DNA from: Hymenobacter sp. YIM 151858-1
Lineage (GTDB): Bacteria > Bacteroidota > Bacteroidia > Cytophagales > Hymenobacteraceae
DNA length: 64,000 nt
NCBI RefSeq assembly: GCF_025979705.1
Contig: NZ_CP110136.1
Location: forward strand, 2,666,001-2,730,000
Reading direction: 5' to 3'
The notes beneath the pieces were generated by a model. It was not told the DNA's origin. It was given only the letters and a program-made list of their open reading frames with translations, and did not search any database. The position numbers and the translations under genes were made by a program. The stretch's first letter is position 1. Each line of letters opens with the position of its first letter. Below, one piece after another: positions 8,345 through 17,344 of this stretch.

Positions 8345-10288
8345 TTACCGCAGCAGTTGCTGCGTTGCGGCAGCGGCCACTTTGTCCTGCATCTGGCGCA
8401 CAGCCTGGGCAATGCCGGCTGCATCGTAGCCGCACTCCTTGTACAGCTCGTCCTGCGAGCCGTGCTCCACTACAAGGTCCGGAATACCTAGGCGCTTCAC
8501 GGGTACGGCGTAACCGTGGTCGGCCATAAACTCCAGCACCGCCGAACCGAAGCCGCCCTGCAGGCAGCCATCTTCTACGGTTACAACAGCCTTGTACCGG
8601 CGCAAAACCTGGTGCAGCAATTCCTCGTCGAGCGGCTTGCAGAAGCGCATGTCGTAGTGGCCGGTGTCGAGGCCTTCGGCCAGAAGCTGCTGGGTGGCTT
8701 TTACAGCGTAGTTACCGATGTGCCCGATGCTTAGGATGGCCACATCGCCGGCGCCTTGGCGCACGGTACGGCCCGTGCCCACGGCAAGGCGCTGCAAGGG
8801 CTTGCGCCACTCCGGCATCACGCCCTCGCCGCGCGGGTAGCGGATGGTAAACGGCCCGGCGTTTTCGGGCAGCGTGGCGGTGTACATCAGGTTGCGCAGC
8901 TCCTCCTCGTTCATGGGCGAGGCCACCACCATGTTGGGCACGCAGCGCATGTAGGCCAGGTCGTAGGCGCCGTGGTGCGTGGCGCCATCGGCGCCGGCAA
9001 AACCAGCGCGGTCGAGGCAGAATACCACGTGCAGGTTCTGCAGGGCTACGTCGTGCACCACCTGGTCGTAGGCGCGCTGCATAAACGACGAGTAGATGTT
9101 GCAGAACGGCACCAGGCCCTGCGTGGCCAAACCGGCCGAAAACGTAACGGCGTGCTGCTCGGCAATGCCCACGTCGAAAGCGCGGTCGGGCATGGCCTTC
9201 ATCATGATGTTGAGCGAGCAGCCCGAGGGCATGGCGGGCGTAACGCCCATTACCTTGGGGTTTTGCTCGGCCAGCTCCACCATGGTATGGCCAAATACAT
9301 CCTGGTACTTGGGCGGCTGAGGCTTATCGGGCACCTTCTTGTAAATCTCGCCGGTAATCTTGTCGAACAAGCCCGGGGCGTGCCACAGCGTCTGGTCTTT
9401 TTCGGCCAGGGCGTAGCCTTTGCCCTTCACCGTTACGCAGTGCAGCAGCTTGGGGCCCGGAATGCTCTTCAGGTCGTTCAGCAGGGTAGCCAGATGCTGC
9501 ACATCGTGGCCATCGACGGGGCCGAAGTAGCGGAACTTCAGCGCCTCAAACAGGTTGCTCTGCTTCAGCAAAGTAGCCTTCATGGCCGACTCCACCTTGC
9601 TAGCAATCTGCTGCGGGTTAGGCCCGAACTTCGAAAGCTTCCCCAACACGTTCCACAGCTCGTCGCGCACGCGGTTGTAGGTGCGCGAGGTGGTAATGTC
9701 AGTCAGGTATTCTTTGAGCGCGCCCACGTTGGGGTCGATGCTCATGCAGTTATCATTGAGGATAACCAGCAGGTTGGTATTCGTGACGCCGGCGTGGTTC
9801 AGGGCCTCGAAAGCCATGCCCGCCGTCATGGCGCCGTCGCCGATTACGGCTATGTGCTGCCGGTCGAACTCCTTCTTGTAGTCAGAAGCCACGGCCATAC
9901 CCAGGGCCGCGCCGATGCTGGTGGAGCTGTGCCCCACGCCAAAGGCATCGTACTCGCTTTCGGAGCGTTTCGGAAAGCCCGACAGCCCGCCGTACTTACG
10001 GTTGGTATGAAACTGCGCGCGGCGCCCCGTCAGAATTTTGTGGCCGTACGCCTGGTGCCCCACGTCCCACACCAACTGGTCGTACGGGGTGTTGAACACG
10101 TAGTGCAGCGCCACGGTAAGCTCTACCACACCTAGGGAAGCCCCGAAGTGCCCGCCGTAGATCGAGACCGAATCGATGATAAACTGCCGTAGTTCTTGGC
10201 TTAGCTGAACCAGCTGGTCTTCGCGCAACTCTTTAAGGTCGGCAGGCGAGTTGATAGCCGCCAGCAGGGGTCCGGGTTCGACAATCAT
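8345..10288 (-). CDS. dxs: 1-deoxy-D-xylulose-5-phosphate synthase
   Basis: Dxs condenses pyruvate and glyceraldehyde-3-phosphate to DXP, the first step of the MEP isoprenoid pathway, with thiamine diphosphate. The 647-residue length is typical. Visible motifs include the conserved HFGASLGVVELT with the catalytic-region His, DVGHQAYGHKILTGR, the ThDP site GDGAMTAGMAFEALNHAG followed by NDNCMSI, and the transketolase central domain with GIAEQHAVTFSAGLA and DRAGFAGADGATHHG. No neighbour belongs to the pathway. A TAACTTTG box lies about 100 bases upstream on the same strand (10386-10393). Confidence 0.97.
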   Translation of the reverse strand: MIVEPGPLLAAINSPADLKELREDQLVQLSQELRQFIIDSVSIYGGHFGASLGVVELTVALHYVFNTPYDQLVWDVGHQAYGHKILTGRRAQFHTNRKYGGLSGFPKRSESEYDAFGVGHSSTSIGAALGMAVASDYKKEFDRQHIAVIGDGAMTAGMAFEALNHAGVTNTNLLVILNDNCMSIDPNVGALKEYLTDITTSRTYNRVRDELWNVLGKLSKFGPNPQQIASKVESAMKATLLKQSNLFEALKFRYFGPVDGHDVQHLATLLNDLKSIPGPKLLHCVTVKGKGYALAEKDQTLWHAPGLFDKITGEIYKKVPDKPQPPKYQDVFGHTMVELAEQNPKVMGVTPAMPSGCSLNIMMKAMPDRAFDVGIAEQHAVTFSAGLATQGLVPFCNIYSSFMQRAYDQVVHDVALQNLHVVFCLDRAGFAGADGATHHGAYDLAYMRCVPNMVVASPMNEEELRNLMYTATLPENAGPFTIRYPRGEGVMPEWRKPLQRLAVGTGRTVRQGAGDVAILSIGHIGNYAVKATQQLLAEGLDTGHYDMRFCKPLDEELLHQVLRRYKAVVTVEDGCLQGGFGSAVLEFMADHGYAVPVKRLGIPDLVVEHGSQDELYKECGYDAAGIAQAVRQMQDKVAAAATQQLLR

Positions 10289-10385
10289 TGGTTTCGGTTA
10301 CGGCAACGAGTGGGATGGTAGCGGCTAACCACCGTAGTGGCCAGTTTGTTGCGGCCACCCGTTAAGGTAGGCCGACATTAGCCGG

Positions 10386-10393
10386 CAAAGTTA
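10386..10393 (-). promoter_or_regulatory. TAnnTTTG promoter box for dxs
   Basis: Read leftward it is TAACTTTG, matching the Bacteroidota -7 element, with the dxs ATG about 98 bases downstream. No clear -33 TTTG partner is seen, so the call is moderate. Confidence 0.4.
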
Positions 10394-10543
10394 CGACATT
10401 TTCAGCCTGGCGGTTCGTAGCTTAACGTGCTGCCGCGGGGCCGGGGTTCCGGTTGAGGTGCATTGTACCTACATGCTTTGTGTTCCGGCTTTGCCCTCAC
10501 CGGGGTTAGAATAATTTTAACGACCCCGCCTAGGTCAACTACG

Positions 10544-10551
10544 TATTTTTG
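10544..10551 (+). promoter_or_regulatory. TAnnTTTG promoter box for the YbhN-type gene
   Basis: TATTTTTG ends 24 bases before the ATG at 10576. It overlaps the alternative upstream TTG start (10549), which supports the downstream ATG. Confidence 0.5.
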
Positions 10552-10575
10552 CCTGACCACTACCCGCCTACTTGC

Positions 10576-11649
10576 ATGACCACTCCCCAGCAGGACCGCC
10601 AGCTGCTCGAAAAATTATCGCCTTCGCGGATGCTGCTGCCGGTTGCTATTGGCCTCGGGGTAGTGGGCTTTATGTTCTGGCGCAGCTACCGCCCCGGCGA
10701 CCTGGCCCCCCTGGCCGACGCCCGCCCGTTGTGGCTGCTGGTGGTGCTGGCCGTGCTATTTGTGCGCGATGTAGGCTATATGTACCGCATCCGGCATATT
10801 TCGGAGCGGCAGCTGTCGTGGCGGCAGAGCATCGATGTGATTATGATTTGGGAGCTGGCTTCGTGCGTGCTTCCATCGGCCGTGGGCGGTACCACGGTGG
10901 CTACGTTTATCATCAACAAAGAGGGCGTGCCCTTAGGTAAGTCGCTGGCCTACGTGATGGCAACAGCCATGCTCGATAACTTGTACTTTGTGGTGGTGGT
11001 GCCCTTTGTGCTGCTCCTGGCCGGCGACAGTCTTTACCCCACCGAGGTGCTCGAAAGCGGCTTTATTACCACGCTCAAAGTCGCGTTTTGGCTAAGCTAC
11101 GTACTCACGTTTCTGTACTCCGGCCTGATGGCGTGGGCGCTACTTATCAACCCCCACGTGGTAAAGCGCCTGATTATGCGCCTGTTTTCGGTACGCGGGC
11201 TGCGCCGCTGGCGCCGCCGCGCCTGGCAGCACGGCACCGAGCTGGTGTGGGCCTCGGCGCAGCTGCGCGGCAACGGCTGGGCTTACTGGAGCCGCGCGGC
11301 CCTCTCCACGGCATTCGTCTGGACGGCCCGCTACCTCGTTATCGGCTGCCTGATTGCGGCTTTTGTGCCGGTAAGCTGGGCTACGTTTGGCGTCATCTTC
11401 GCCCGCAACCTGGTGTACAAAGTAGTGCTGCTGGTGGCTATTACGCCGGGCGGCGCGGGCTTTGCCGAGGGTGCCTTCCCGTTCTTCTTCCGCAGCTTCG
11501 CCGGCTCGGCAACCATGACGAATTTCATCCTGCTGCTCTACCGCATTGCTACCTATTACCTGTACCTCGTGCTGGGCTCCATCTTCCTGCCGCGCTGGGT
11601 CGGCCGGGTGTTTGGCAAAAAGGTGGCACACGAGGTCATGGCTTCCTGA
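10576..11649 (+). CDS. YbhN/LPG-synthase-TM family polytopic membrane protein
   Basis: The 357-residue protein has about eight transmembrane segments and resembles the UPF0104/lysylphosphatidylglycerol-synthase transmembrane family: VLPSAVGGTTVATFIINKEGVPLGKSLAYVM near residue 100-130 and the late conserved TPGGAGFAEGAFPFFF near 290. In MprF that domain flips aminoacyl-phospholipids; the stand-alone members have no settled function. No aminoacyl-transferase domain is attached here. ATG 10576 is preferred over an in-frame TTG at 10549, which lies within the promoter box. It ends at a very strong hairpin. Confidence 0.8.
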   Translation: MTTPQQDRQLLEKLSPSRMLLPVAIGLGVVGFMFWRSYRPGDLAPLADARPLWLLVVLAVLFVRDVGYMYRIRHISERQLSWRQSIDVIMIWELASCVLPSAVGGTTVATFIINKEGVPLGKSLAYVMATAMLDNLYFVVVVPFVLLLAGDSLYPTEVLESGFITTLKVAFWLSYVLTFLYSGLMAWALLINPHVVKRLIMRLFSVRGLRRWRRRAWQHGTELVWASAQLRGNGWAYWSRAALSTAFVWTARYLVIGCLIAAFVPVSWATFGVIFARNLVYKVVLLVAITPGGAGFAEGAFPFFFRSFAGSATMTNFILLLYRIATYYLYLVLGSIFLPRWVGRVFGKKVAHEVMAS

Positions 11650-11673
11650 TTGGCAACCAATACCTAGGCAACA

Positions 11674-11715
11674 AACAATAAGCCCCGCGGCGTAACTGCC
11701 GCGGGGCTTATTGTT
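11674..11715. terminator. Bidirectional intrinsic terminator with 18-bp perfect stem
   Basis: AACAATAAGCCCCGCGGC pairs perfectly with the sequence at 11698-11715 around a 6-base loop. It separates the convergent YbhN-type and lipoprotein genes, and both sides carry A/T-rich ends. Confidence 0.88.
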
Positions 11716-11742
11716 TTATCAGCAAGTGAGGCTGTTGAGCTA

Positions 11743-12162
11743 TTACTCAGCTTCTAGCTGCAGCTCAGCCCCGTCGGCGCTGCGCAGCGTCAGGCGGTCG
11801 TCGGTAAGCGTTGCCACATCGAAGGTATTGGCCACGTTTCCGTTGTCGGGCGTCATGGTAATCTTCTTGTTGGCCTGATCGAAGGTGTACTTGCCGTTGA
11901 TCGACTGCGTGGGCGAGGTCATGACGTACTGGCCATTGCCGAAGAAGCGGATTTCCTCCTGCTTTTGCTCGGAGGTCTGCTTCACTTTGTCGCCGGTAGC
12001 GTCTTCTTCGCGGCGGGTTTTCCACACTTTGCTATCGGTGCCGTAGAGCATGTTTTGCCCTTCTACCTTGCCTTCTTTGCTGCCGCAGGCATACATAACG
12101 AGGGTCATCAGCAGCAGGAGCGTGCCTAGGTAGTGGAGCGGTGTGTTAAATGCGCGTGTCAT
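11743..12162 (-). CDS. Small lipoprotein, lipocalin-like beta protein of unknown role
   Basis: From ATG 12162 the protein has 139 residues. It starts with a hydrophobic signal sequence ending in a lipobox-like LVMYACGSKEG, so Cys near residue 26 is the likely lipidation site. The mature part is beta-strand rich (GNGQYVMTSPTQSINGKYTFD, then KKITMTPDNGN and DDRLTLRSADGAELQLE), the pattern of lipocalin-like domains in Bacteroidota lipoproteins. It is likely anchored in the envelope, with unknown ligand. A longer in-frame start would put an Arg-rich stretch before the signal and is rejected. Confidence 0.68.
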   Translation of the reverse strand: MTRAFNTPLHYLGTLLLLMTLVMYACGSKEGKVEGQNMLYGTDSKVWKTRREEDATGDKVKQTSEQKQEEIRFFGNGQYVMTSPTQSINGKYTFDQANKKITMTPDNGNVANTFDVATLTDDRLTLRSADGAELQLEAE

Positions 12163-12373
12163 AAATGGGTGTCTGGAATGGGGATGGAACAGGGTTCGGC
12201 AACTGCGGCGCGGCCGAGTTGGCAAGCGCTGCGCCGTTACTTACGCACCCCCGCTGCAAAGGGTTAAGCGCGCAACTATCTGCTACCTAGCCCGTACACT
12301 TTAGCCGAGCCAATGGGTTGCTACCCAGCACCTGTTGCTCGCATCCGCACCCACTTACAAAGACCACACAACC

Positions 12374-12682
12374 ATGGGACTGTTCGATTTCCTCAGCGAT
12401 AAGGGCGAGAAAAAGCCCGTACAACCTACCCAACCCCAAAAGCCGGCCGGCGGCGCTACCGATTTCTTCGGCAACCAAGCGCAACCGCAGGCAGCCCAAC
12501 CCGCCGCCGCCCAAGGCGAAACCTACACCGTAGTAAGCGGCGACTCGCTTTCGAAGATTGCCAAAAAGCACTACGGCGACGCCTCCAAGTGGCACCAGAT
12601 TTACGATGCTAATAAGTCGACGATTGGCAGCAACCCCGACCATATTGAGGTAGGCCAGGTGCTGAAACTGCCCAAGATGTAG
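12374..12682 (+). CDS. Small LysM-domain protein
   Basis: From ATG 12374 the protein has 102 residues: a short start (MGLFDFLSDKGEKK), a Gln/Pro/Ala-rich linker, and one LysM domain (about 52-102) with GETYTVVSGDSLSKIAKKHYGD and the closing IEVGQVLKLPKM. It resembles the C-terminal half of YgaU/Kbp-type proteins, which bind potassium or peptidoglycan; the BON domain of those proteins is missing. There is no signal peptide, so a cytoplasmic location is more likely. It is followed at once by a CCTAGG-containing terminator. Confidence 0.82.
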   Translation: MGLFDFLSDKGEKKPVQPTQPQKPAGGATDFFGNQAQPQAAQPAAAQGETYTVVSGDSLSKIAKKHYGDASKWHQIYDANKSTIGSNPDHIEVGQVLKLPKM

Positions 12683-12707
12683 GCCTTATTTCTGCTTGAT
12701 ATTGCAA

Positions 12708-12737
12708 CGCCTAGGTCCGACCCCTAGGCGTTTTTTT
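12708..12737 (+). terminator. Intrinsic terminator whose stem is built from two CCTAGG sites
   Basis: CGCCTAGG (12708-12715) pairs with CCTAGGCG (12723-12730) across a 7-base loop and is followed by seven T. Each arm contains the palindrome CCTAGG that is abundant in this window. Confidence 0.88.
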
Positions 12738-12852
12738 GTGTAAAATCACTGCCACACCTTATTAATAATCATCTTATAACCAATATTTTACTTCGAACCA
12801 AAGCGCAATTGGTTACATCTGACTTCTCGTCCTGAAAAAACTTTTCGCCAGA

Positions 12853-12883
12853 TTTGCGTTTAATGCAACCGGTACTACCTTTG
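12853..12883 (+). promoter_or_regulatory. Promoter of the methionine locus
   Basis: A TTTG at 12853-12856 lies 19 bases upstream of TACCTTTG (12876-12883). This matches the Bacteroidota -33/-7 pair with normal spacing, and transcription would start about 30 bases before the riboswitch. Confidence 0.65.
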
Positions 12884-12921
12884 TGCCAGCCCGGCTTACG
12901 GCCCGGCGTTTTTTGAAGCAT

Positions 12922-13032
12922 GGTTTATTCCGAAGCGGCGAGAGAACAGGCTCGATGACCCGCTGGCAACCACCAGCAACGCACAAGCTGGCAGGTGCCA
13001 AGTCCTGCCCCTACGAGGGGACAAATAAATAG
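12922..13032 (+). ncRNA. SAM riboswitch (SAM-I-like)
   Basis: The RNA carries the SAM-I core signatures: GATGACCCGCTGGCAACC near 12954-12971 (compare the family GAUGAAGC..GGCAACC) and GGTGCCAAGTCCTGCC near 12994-13009. A possible closing P1 helix is TTTATT (12924-12929) with AATAAA (13024-13029). It lies between a promoter and three genes of the homoserine-to-homocysteine route, the expected target of SAM repression. There is no U-run terminator directly after it; instead the 3' strand of P1 ends about ten bases before the ATG of a small reading frame, suggesting control of translation initiation. The exact SAM subclass (I, IV or I/IV) is not resolved by eye. Confidence 0.85.
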
Positions 13033-13038
13033 CGTGCT

Positions 13039-13200
13039 ATGGATACCTACCCGCACCCCTACAACACTCCTTCGCAGTTCCGCGCTACCGCGGCGCCCGC
13101 TACAACTATGCTTGTAGCCGCTCGCCCCGCTACCGCGACGATGATGCAGCCGCAGGCTATGCGCGCTGCCGAAACGGCGTGTTGTTGCTGTTGTTGGTAG
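13039..13200 (+). CDS. Putative poly-cysteine leader peptide (53 codons)
   Basis: An ATG directly behind the SAM riboswitch opens a 53-codon frame that ends AETACCCCCW and stop: five consecutive Cys codons (TGT TGT TGC TGT TGT) and Trp just before TAG at 13200. The rest is low-complexity Ala/Thr/Pro/Met-rich with no fold evident. A run of identical rare amino acids just before the stop is the mark of attenuation leader peptides; poly-Cys leader frames act as cysteine sensors in mycobacteria. Cysteine or sulfide supply is linked to the downstream sulfhydrylase. I infer a regulatory peptide rather than a functional protein. No canonical terminator is visible between it and the next gene at 13410, so the mechanism is open. 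Confidence 0.55.
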   Translation: MDTYPHPYNTPSQFRATAAPATTMLVAARPATATMMQPQAMRAAETACCCCCW

Positions 13201-13220
13201 TTGGCCCCGCGGGCGCTTAA

Positions 13221-14795
<1,575 letters not shown>

Positions 14796-15027
14796 AGGGA
14801 GGGAAAACTGAGGAAGCCCGCTTCTGCCATGGGGCAGGGCTTCCCTTCCAGCATTGGCACCTAGGCGAAGCGCTTCGGGAGAAAGTGCTTCGCCGCCGCT
14901 TCGGCTCCTTTGCTTTCCGGCCCCTTCTTCTGCTCGAGGGGGCCGGGAGCAAAGCATTTCTGACCGCTGCAGCCGCGGGCTGCGGTGTTTTACCACTCCT
15001 TTCAGCCTTACCCGAAAGGACCCCGCT

Positions 15028-16062
15028 ATGAGCGAACAACAAACGCTAACCTTGGCCCAACCGCTGCCGCTGGAGTGCGGCGGCGAGCTGGCCGGCGTAC
15101 AAATTGCCTACCACACTTACGGCACCCTGAGCCCCGCGCGCGACAACGTATTGTGGGTGTGCCACGCCCTCACGGCCAACGCCGATGTGCCGAGCTGGTG
15201 GCCCGGCCTGGTGGGCCCCGGCCACTACTACGACCCGGCCGAGTGGTTTATCGTGTGCGCCAACGTGCTGGGCTCGTGCTACGGCACCACGGGCCCTACC
15301 TCGCCGGTGCCGCCGCTGGGCCGGCCGCTGTACCAGGCTTTTCCGCGCCTTACGGTGCGCGACCTGGTTGCCGCCCACGAGCAACTGCGCCAGCACCTAG
15401 GGCTGGCGAAAATTCATACCGTTATCGGCGGCTCGCTGGGTGGGCAGCAGGCGTTGGAGTGGGCCATTGCGCAACCCAAACTGTTCGAACACCTGGTGCT
15501 GCTGGCTACCAACGCGCGGCACTCGCCCTGGGGCATTGCCTTTAATGAGGCGCAGCGGCTGGCCATTCAGGCCGATTGTACCTACCAGGGCGGCGGACCC
15601 GAGGGCGGCGTGGCCGGGTTGCGGGCGGCCCGGGCCGTGGCCCTGCTCAGCTACCGCAGCTACGATGCCTACGGCCGCACCCAGGCCGAGCCCGACGAGG
15701 ACGCCCTACCGGCTTTTCACCGGGCCAGCTCCTATCAGCAGTATCAGGGCGACAAGCTCACGGCGCGCTTCAACGCCTACAGCTACGTTACGCTGTCGCA
15801 CATCATGGATTCGCACAACGTGGGGCGCGGGCGCGGTGGGCTGGAGGCCGCGCTGCGGCAGGTGCAGGCCCGCACGCTGGTGCTGGGCATTTCGTCGGAT
15901 GTGCTGTTTCCGCCGGCCGAGCAGCAGTTTATTGCCCGCCACGTACCCGGCGCCATGTACGCCGAAATGGATTCGCCCTACGGCCACGACGGTTTCCTGA
16001 TCGAAACCGCGCAAATCACGCATTTTCTCGAACGATTCTATGTCCAAACCTTCGTCCACTAA
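15028..16062 (+). CDS. metX: Homoserine O-acetyltransferase
   Basis: MetX acetylates homoserine with acetyl-CoA, giving the substrate of the sulfhydrylase encoded just upstream. The 344-residue alpha/beta-hydrolase shows VCHALTANADV, GSCYGTTGPTSP, the nucleophile elbow IGGSLGGQQ with Ser136, and a C-terminal YGHDGFLIE that carries the catalytic His, with an Asp before it in the ISSDVLFPP region. ATG 15028 is chosen because the family N-terminus begins there. The 232-base gap before it contains several hairpins and no visible promoter; the end overlaps the homoserine dehydrogenase gene by 23 bases, so those two are translationally coupled. Confidence 0.95.
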   Translation: MSEQQTLTLAQPLPLECGGELAGVQIAYHTYGTLSPARDNVLWVCHALTANADVPSWWPGLVGPGHYYDPAEWFIVCANVLGSCYGTTGPTSPVPPLGRPLYQAFPRLTVRDLVAAHEQLRQHLGLAKIHTVIGGSLGGQQALEWAIAQPKLFEHLVLLATNARHSPWGIAFNEAQRLAIQADCTYQGGGPEGGVAGLRAARAVALLSYRSYDAYGRTQAEPDEDALPAFHRASSYQQYQGDKLTARFNAYSYVTLSHIMDSHNVGRGRGGLEAALRQVQARTLVLGISSDVLFPPAEQQFIARHVPGAMYAEMDSPYGHDGFLIETAQITHFLERFYVQTFVH

Positions 16063-17305
16063 CCCCCGCACCCGCATTGGGCTGATTGGTTTCGGCTGCG
16101 TTGGGCAAGGGCTGTTCGACATTCTGGAGCGCCACCCCGAGGCCGGTTTTGCGGTAGCGCGCATCGCCGTGAAGAACCCCACCAAGCTGCGCCCGCTGCC
16201 GGCCAGCCGCTTCGAGTTTCAGGCCGAGGCGCTGCTGCACGACGCGGAGCTCGATATTCTGGTTGAAGTTATCGACGATGCGGCCGAGGCTTTCCGATTG
16301 GTGAGCGAAGCGCTGCGCCTAGGTCGGCGGGTGGTTACGGCCAATAAGGCCATGGTGGCCCGGCACCTGCCCGAGCTGCTGCAGCTGCAGCGCCAGTTTG
16401 GCGGCACGCTGCTCTACGAAGCCGCCGTATGCGGCAGCATTCCGGTCGTTCGCACCCTCGACAGCTACTTCGGCCAGGAGCCGCTGCGCTCGGTAAGCGG
16501 CATCTTCAACGGCTCCTCCAACTACGTGCTCACGCGCATGACGGAAGGCGGCTCCGACTACGCCGAAGCTTTGGCCGAAGCCCAGGCGCAAGGTTTTGCC
16601 GAAACCGACCCCACGCTCGATATGGCCGCTTTCGACCCTAGGTCGAAAGCGGTGATACTGGCCGCCCACGCCTACGGCCTGCTGCTGAACCCTGACGACG
16701 TACTGAACCTGGGCATCGAGAACATTTCGTTGGCCGACATTCGCTACGCCGCCGAGCGCGGGCAGAAGATTAAGGTAGTAGCCAGCCTGCAGCCCTTGCC
16801 CGGCGGTGGCGCTACCGTGTTCGTAACGCCGCAGCTGGTTTCGGCCGATTCGCCGCTGTACGCCGTGGAGCGCGAGTTCAACGGCGTGGTGGTGGAGGCT
16901 GAGTTTGCCGGCCAGCACTTTTTGCGCGGCCGCGGCGCCGGCGGCCACCCCACCGGCTCGGCCGTGCTAGCCGACCTGGTAGCCCTGCGCAACGACTTCC
17001 GCTATCAGTATGATAAGCTTAGCGACACAGCAGGTGCTGCAGAAACACCTGATTTGGAGCTGGAAGTATACCTACGCAACGCTCCCGAAGAGCTGCAGAA
17101 AATCCTAGGTATTGCTAAGGAATCAGGCGAGACCATTACGGCTGCTCCAGCTTCGGAGGGCACCCTAGGTTATATCAGCCTGAATAAGCTGCACAAGCAC
17201 CGCGACGCGCTACGGGCCGCCGGCACTTTCGTGGCCCGAACAGGCAGAACCCGGCAAGCCGTTGCTCAGCCAAGGCAATTAGCTAGCGAGCTTCTCGCTG
17301 AGTAA
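16040..17305 (+). CDS. hom: Homoserine dehydrogenase
   Basis: The enzyme reduces aspartate-semialdehyde to homoserine, feeding MetX. The Rossmann nucleotide site GFGCVGQG is at residues 17-24; NKAMVARHLPEL, the GIFNGSSNYVLTRM block and the DPTLDMAAFDPRSKAVILAA block of the catalytic domain follow. The 421-residue length fits a monofunctional enzyme, but the C-terminal part after residue 330 is not clearly an ACT domain; it may be a diverged regulatory domain. It starts inside metX (23-base overlap) and ends the methionine-branch unit at a terminator. A monofunctional hom here implies that aspartate kinase is encoded elsewhere. Confidence 0.93.
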   Translation: MSKPSSTNPRTRIGLIGFGCVGQGLFDILERHPEAGFAVARIAVKNPTKLRPLPASRFEFQAEALLHDAELDILVEVIDDAAEAFRLVSEALRLGRRVVTANKAMVARHLPELLQLQRQFGGTLLYEAAVCGSIPVVRTLDSYFGQEPLRSVSGIFNGSSNYVLTRMTEGGSDYAEALAEAQAQGFAETDPTLDMAAFDPRSKAVILAAHAYGLLLNPDDVLNLGIENISLADIRYAAERGQKIKVVASLQPLPGGGATVFVTPQLVSADSPLYAVEREFNGVVVEAEFAGQHFLRGRGAGGHPTGSAVLADLVALRNDFRYQYDKLSDTAGAAETPDLELEVYLRNAPEELQKILGIAKESGETITAAPASEGTLGYISLNKLHKHRDALRAAGTFVARTGRTRQAVAQPRQLASELLAE

Positions 17306-17309
17306 TTGA

Positions 17310-17344
17310 ACGGGCCGCCCACCTAGGTGGCCCGTTTTGTTTTA
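17310..17344. terminator. Terminator between hom and the convergent hydrolase gene
   Basis: ACGGGC..CAC pairs with GTGGCCCGT around a CTAG loop taken from a CCTAGG site (17322-17327), with a 4-base bulge on the left and TTTTGTTTT after it. It lies between the two convergent stops. Confidence 0.7.

Noticed and set aside
8756-10135. A 459-codon open frame on the plus strand within dxs
   Set aside because: It lies entirely antisense to dxs, whose product is certain; its composition (His/Val/Gln-rich) is a by-product of the GC-rich third positions of dxs, and nothing resembles a family.
12961-13035. TPP or other riboswitch
   Set aside because: The GGCAACC and GGTGCCAAGTCC blocks and the gene context fit SAM-I, not the CUGAGA-type TPP element.
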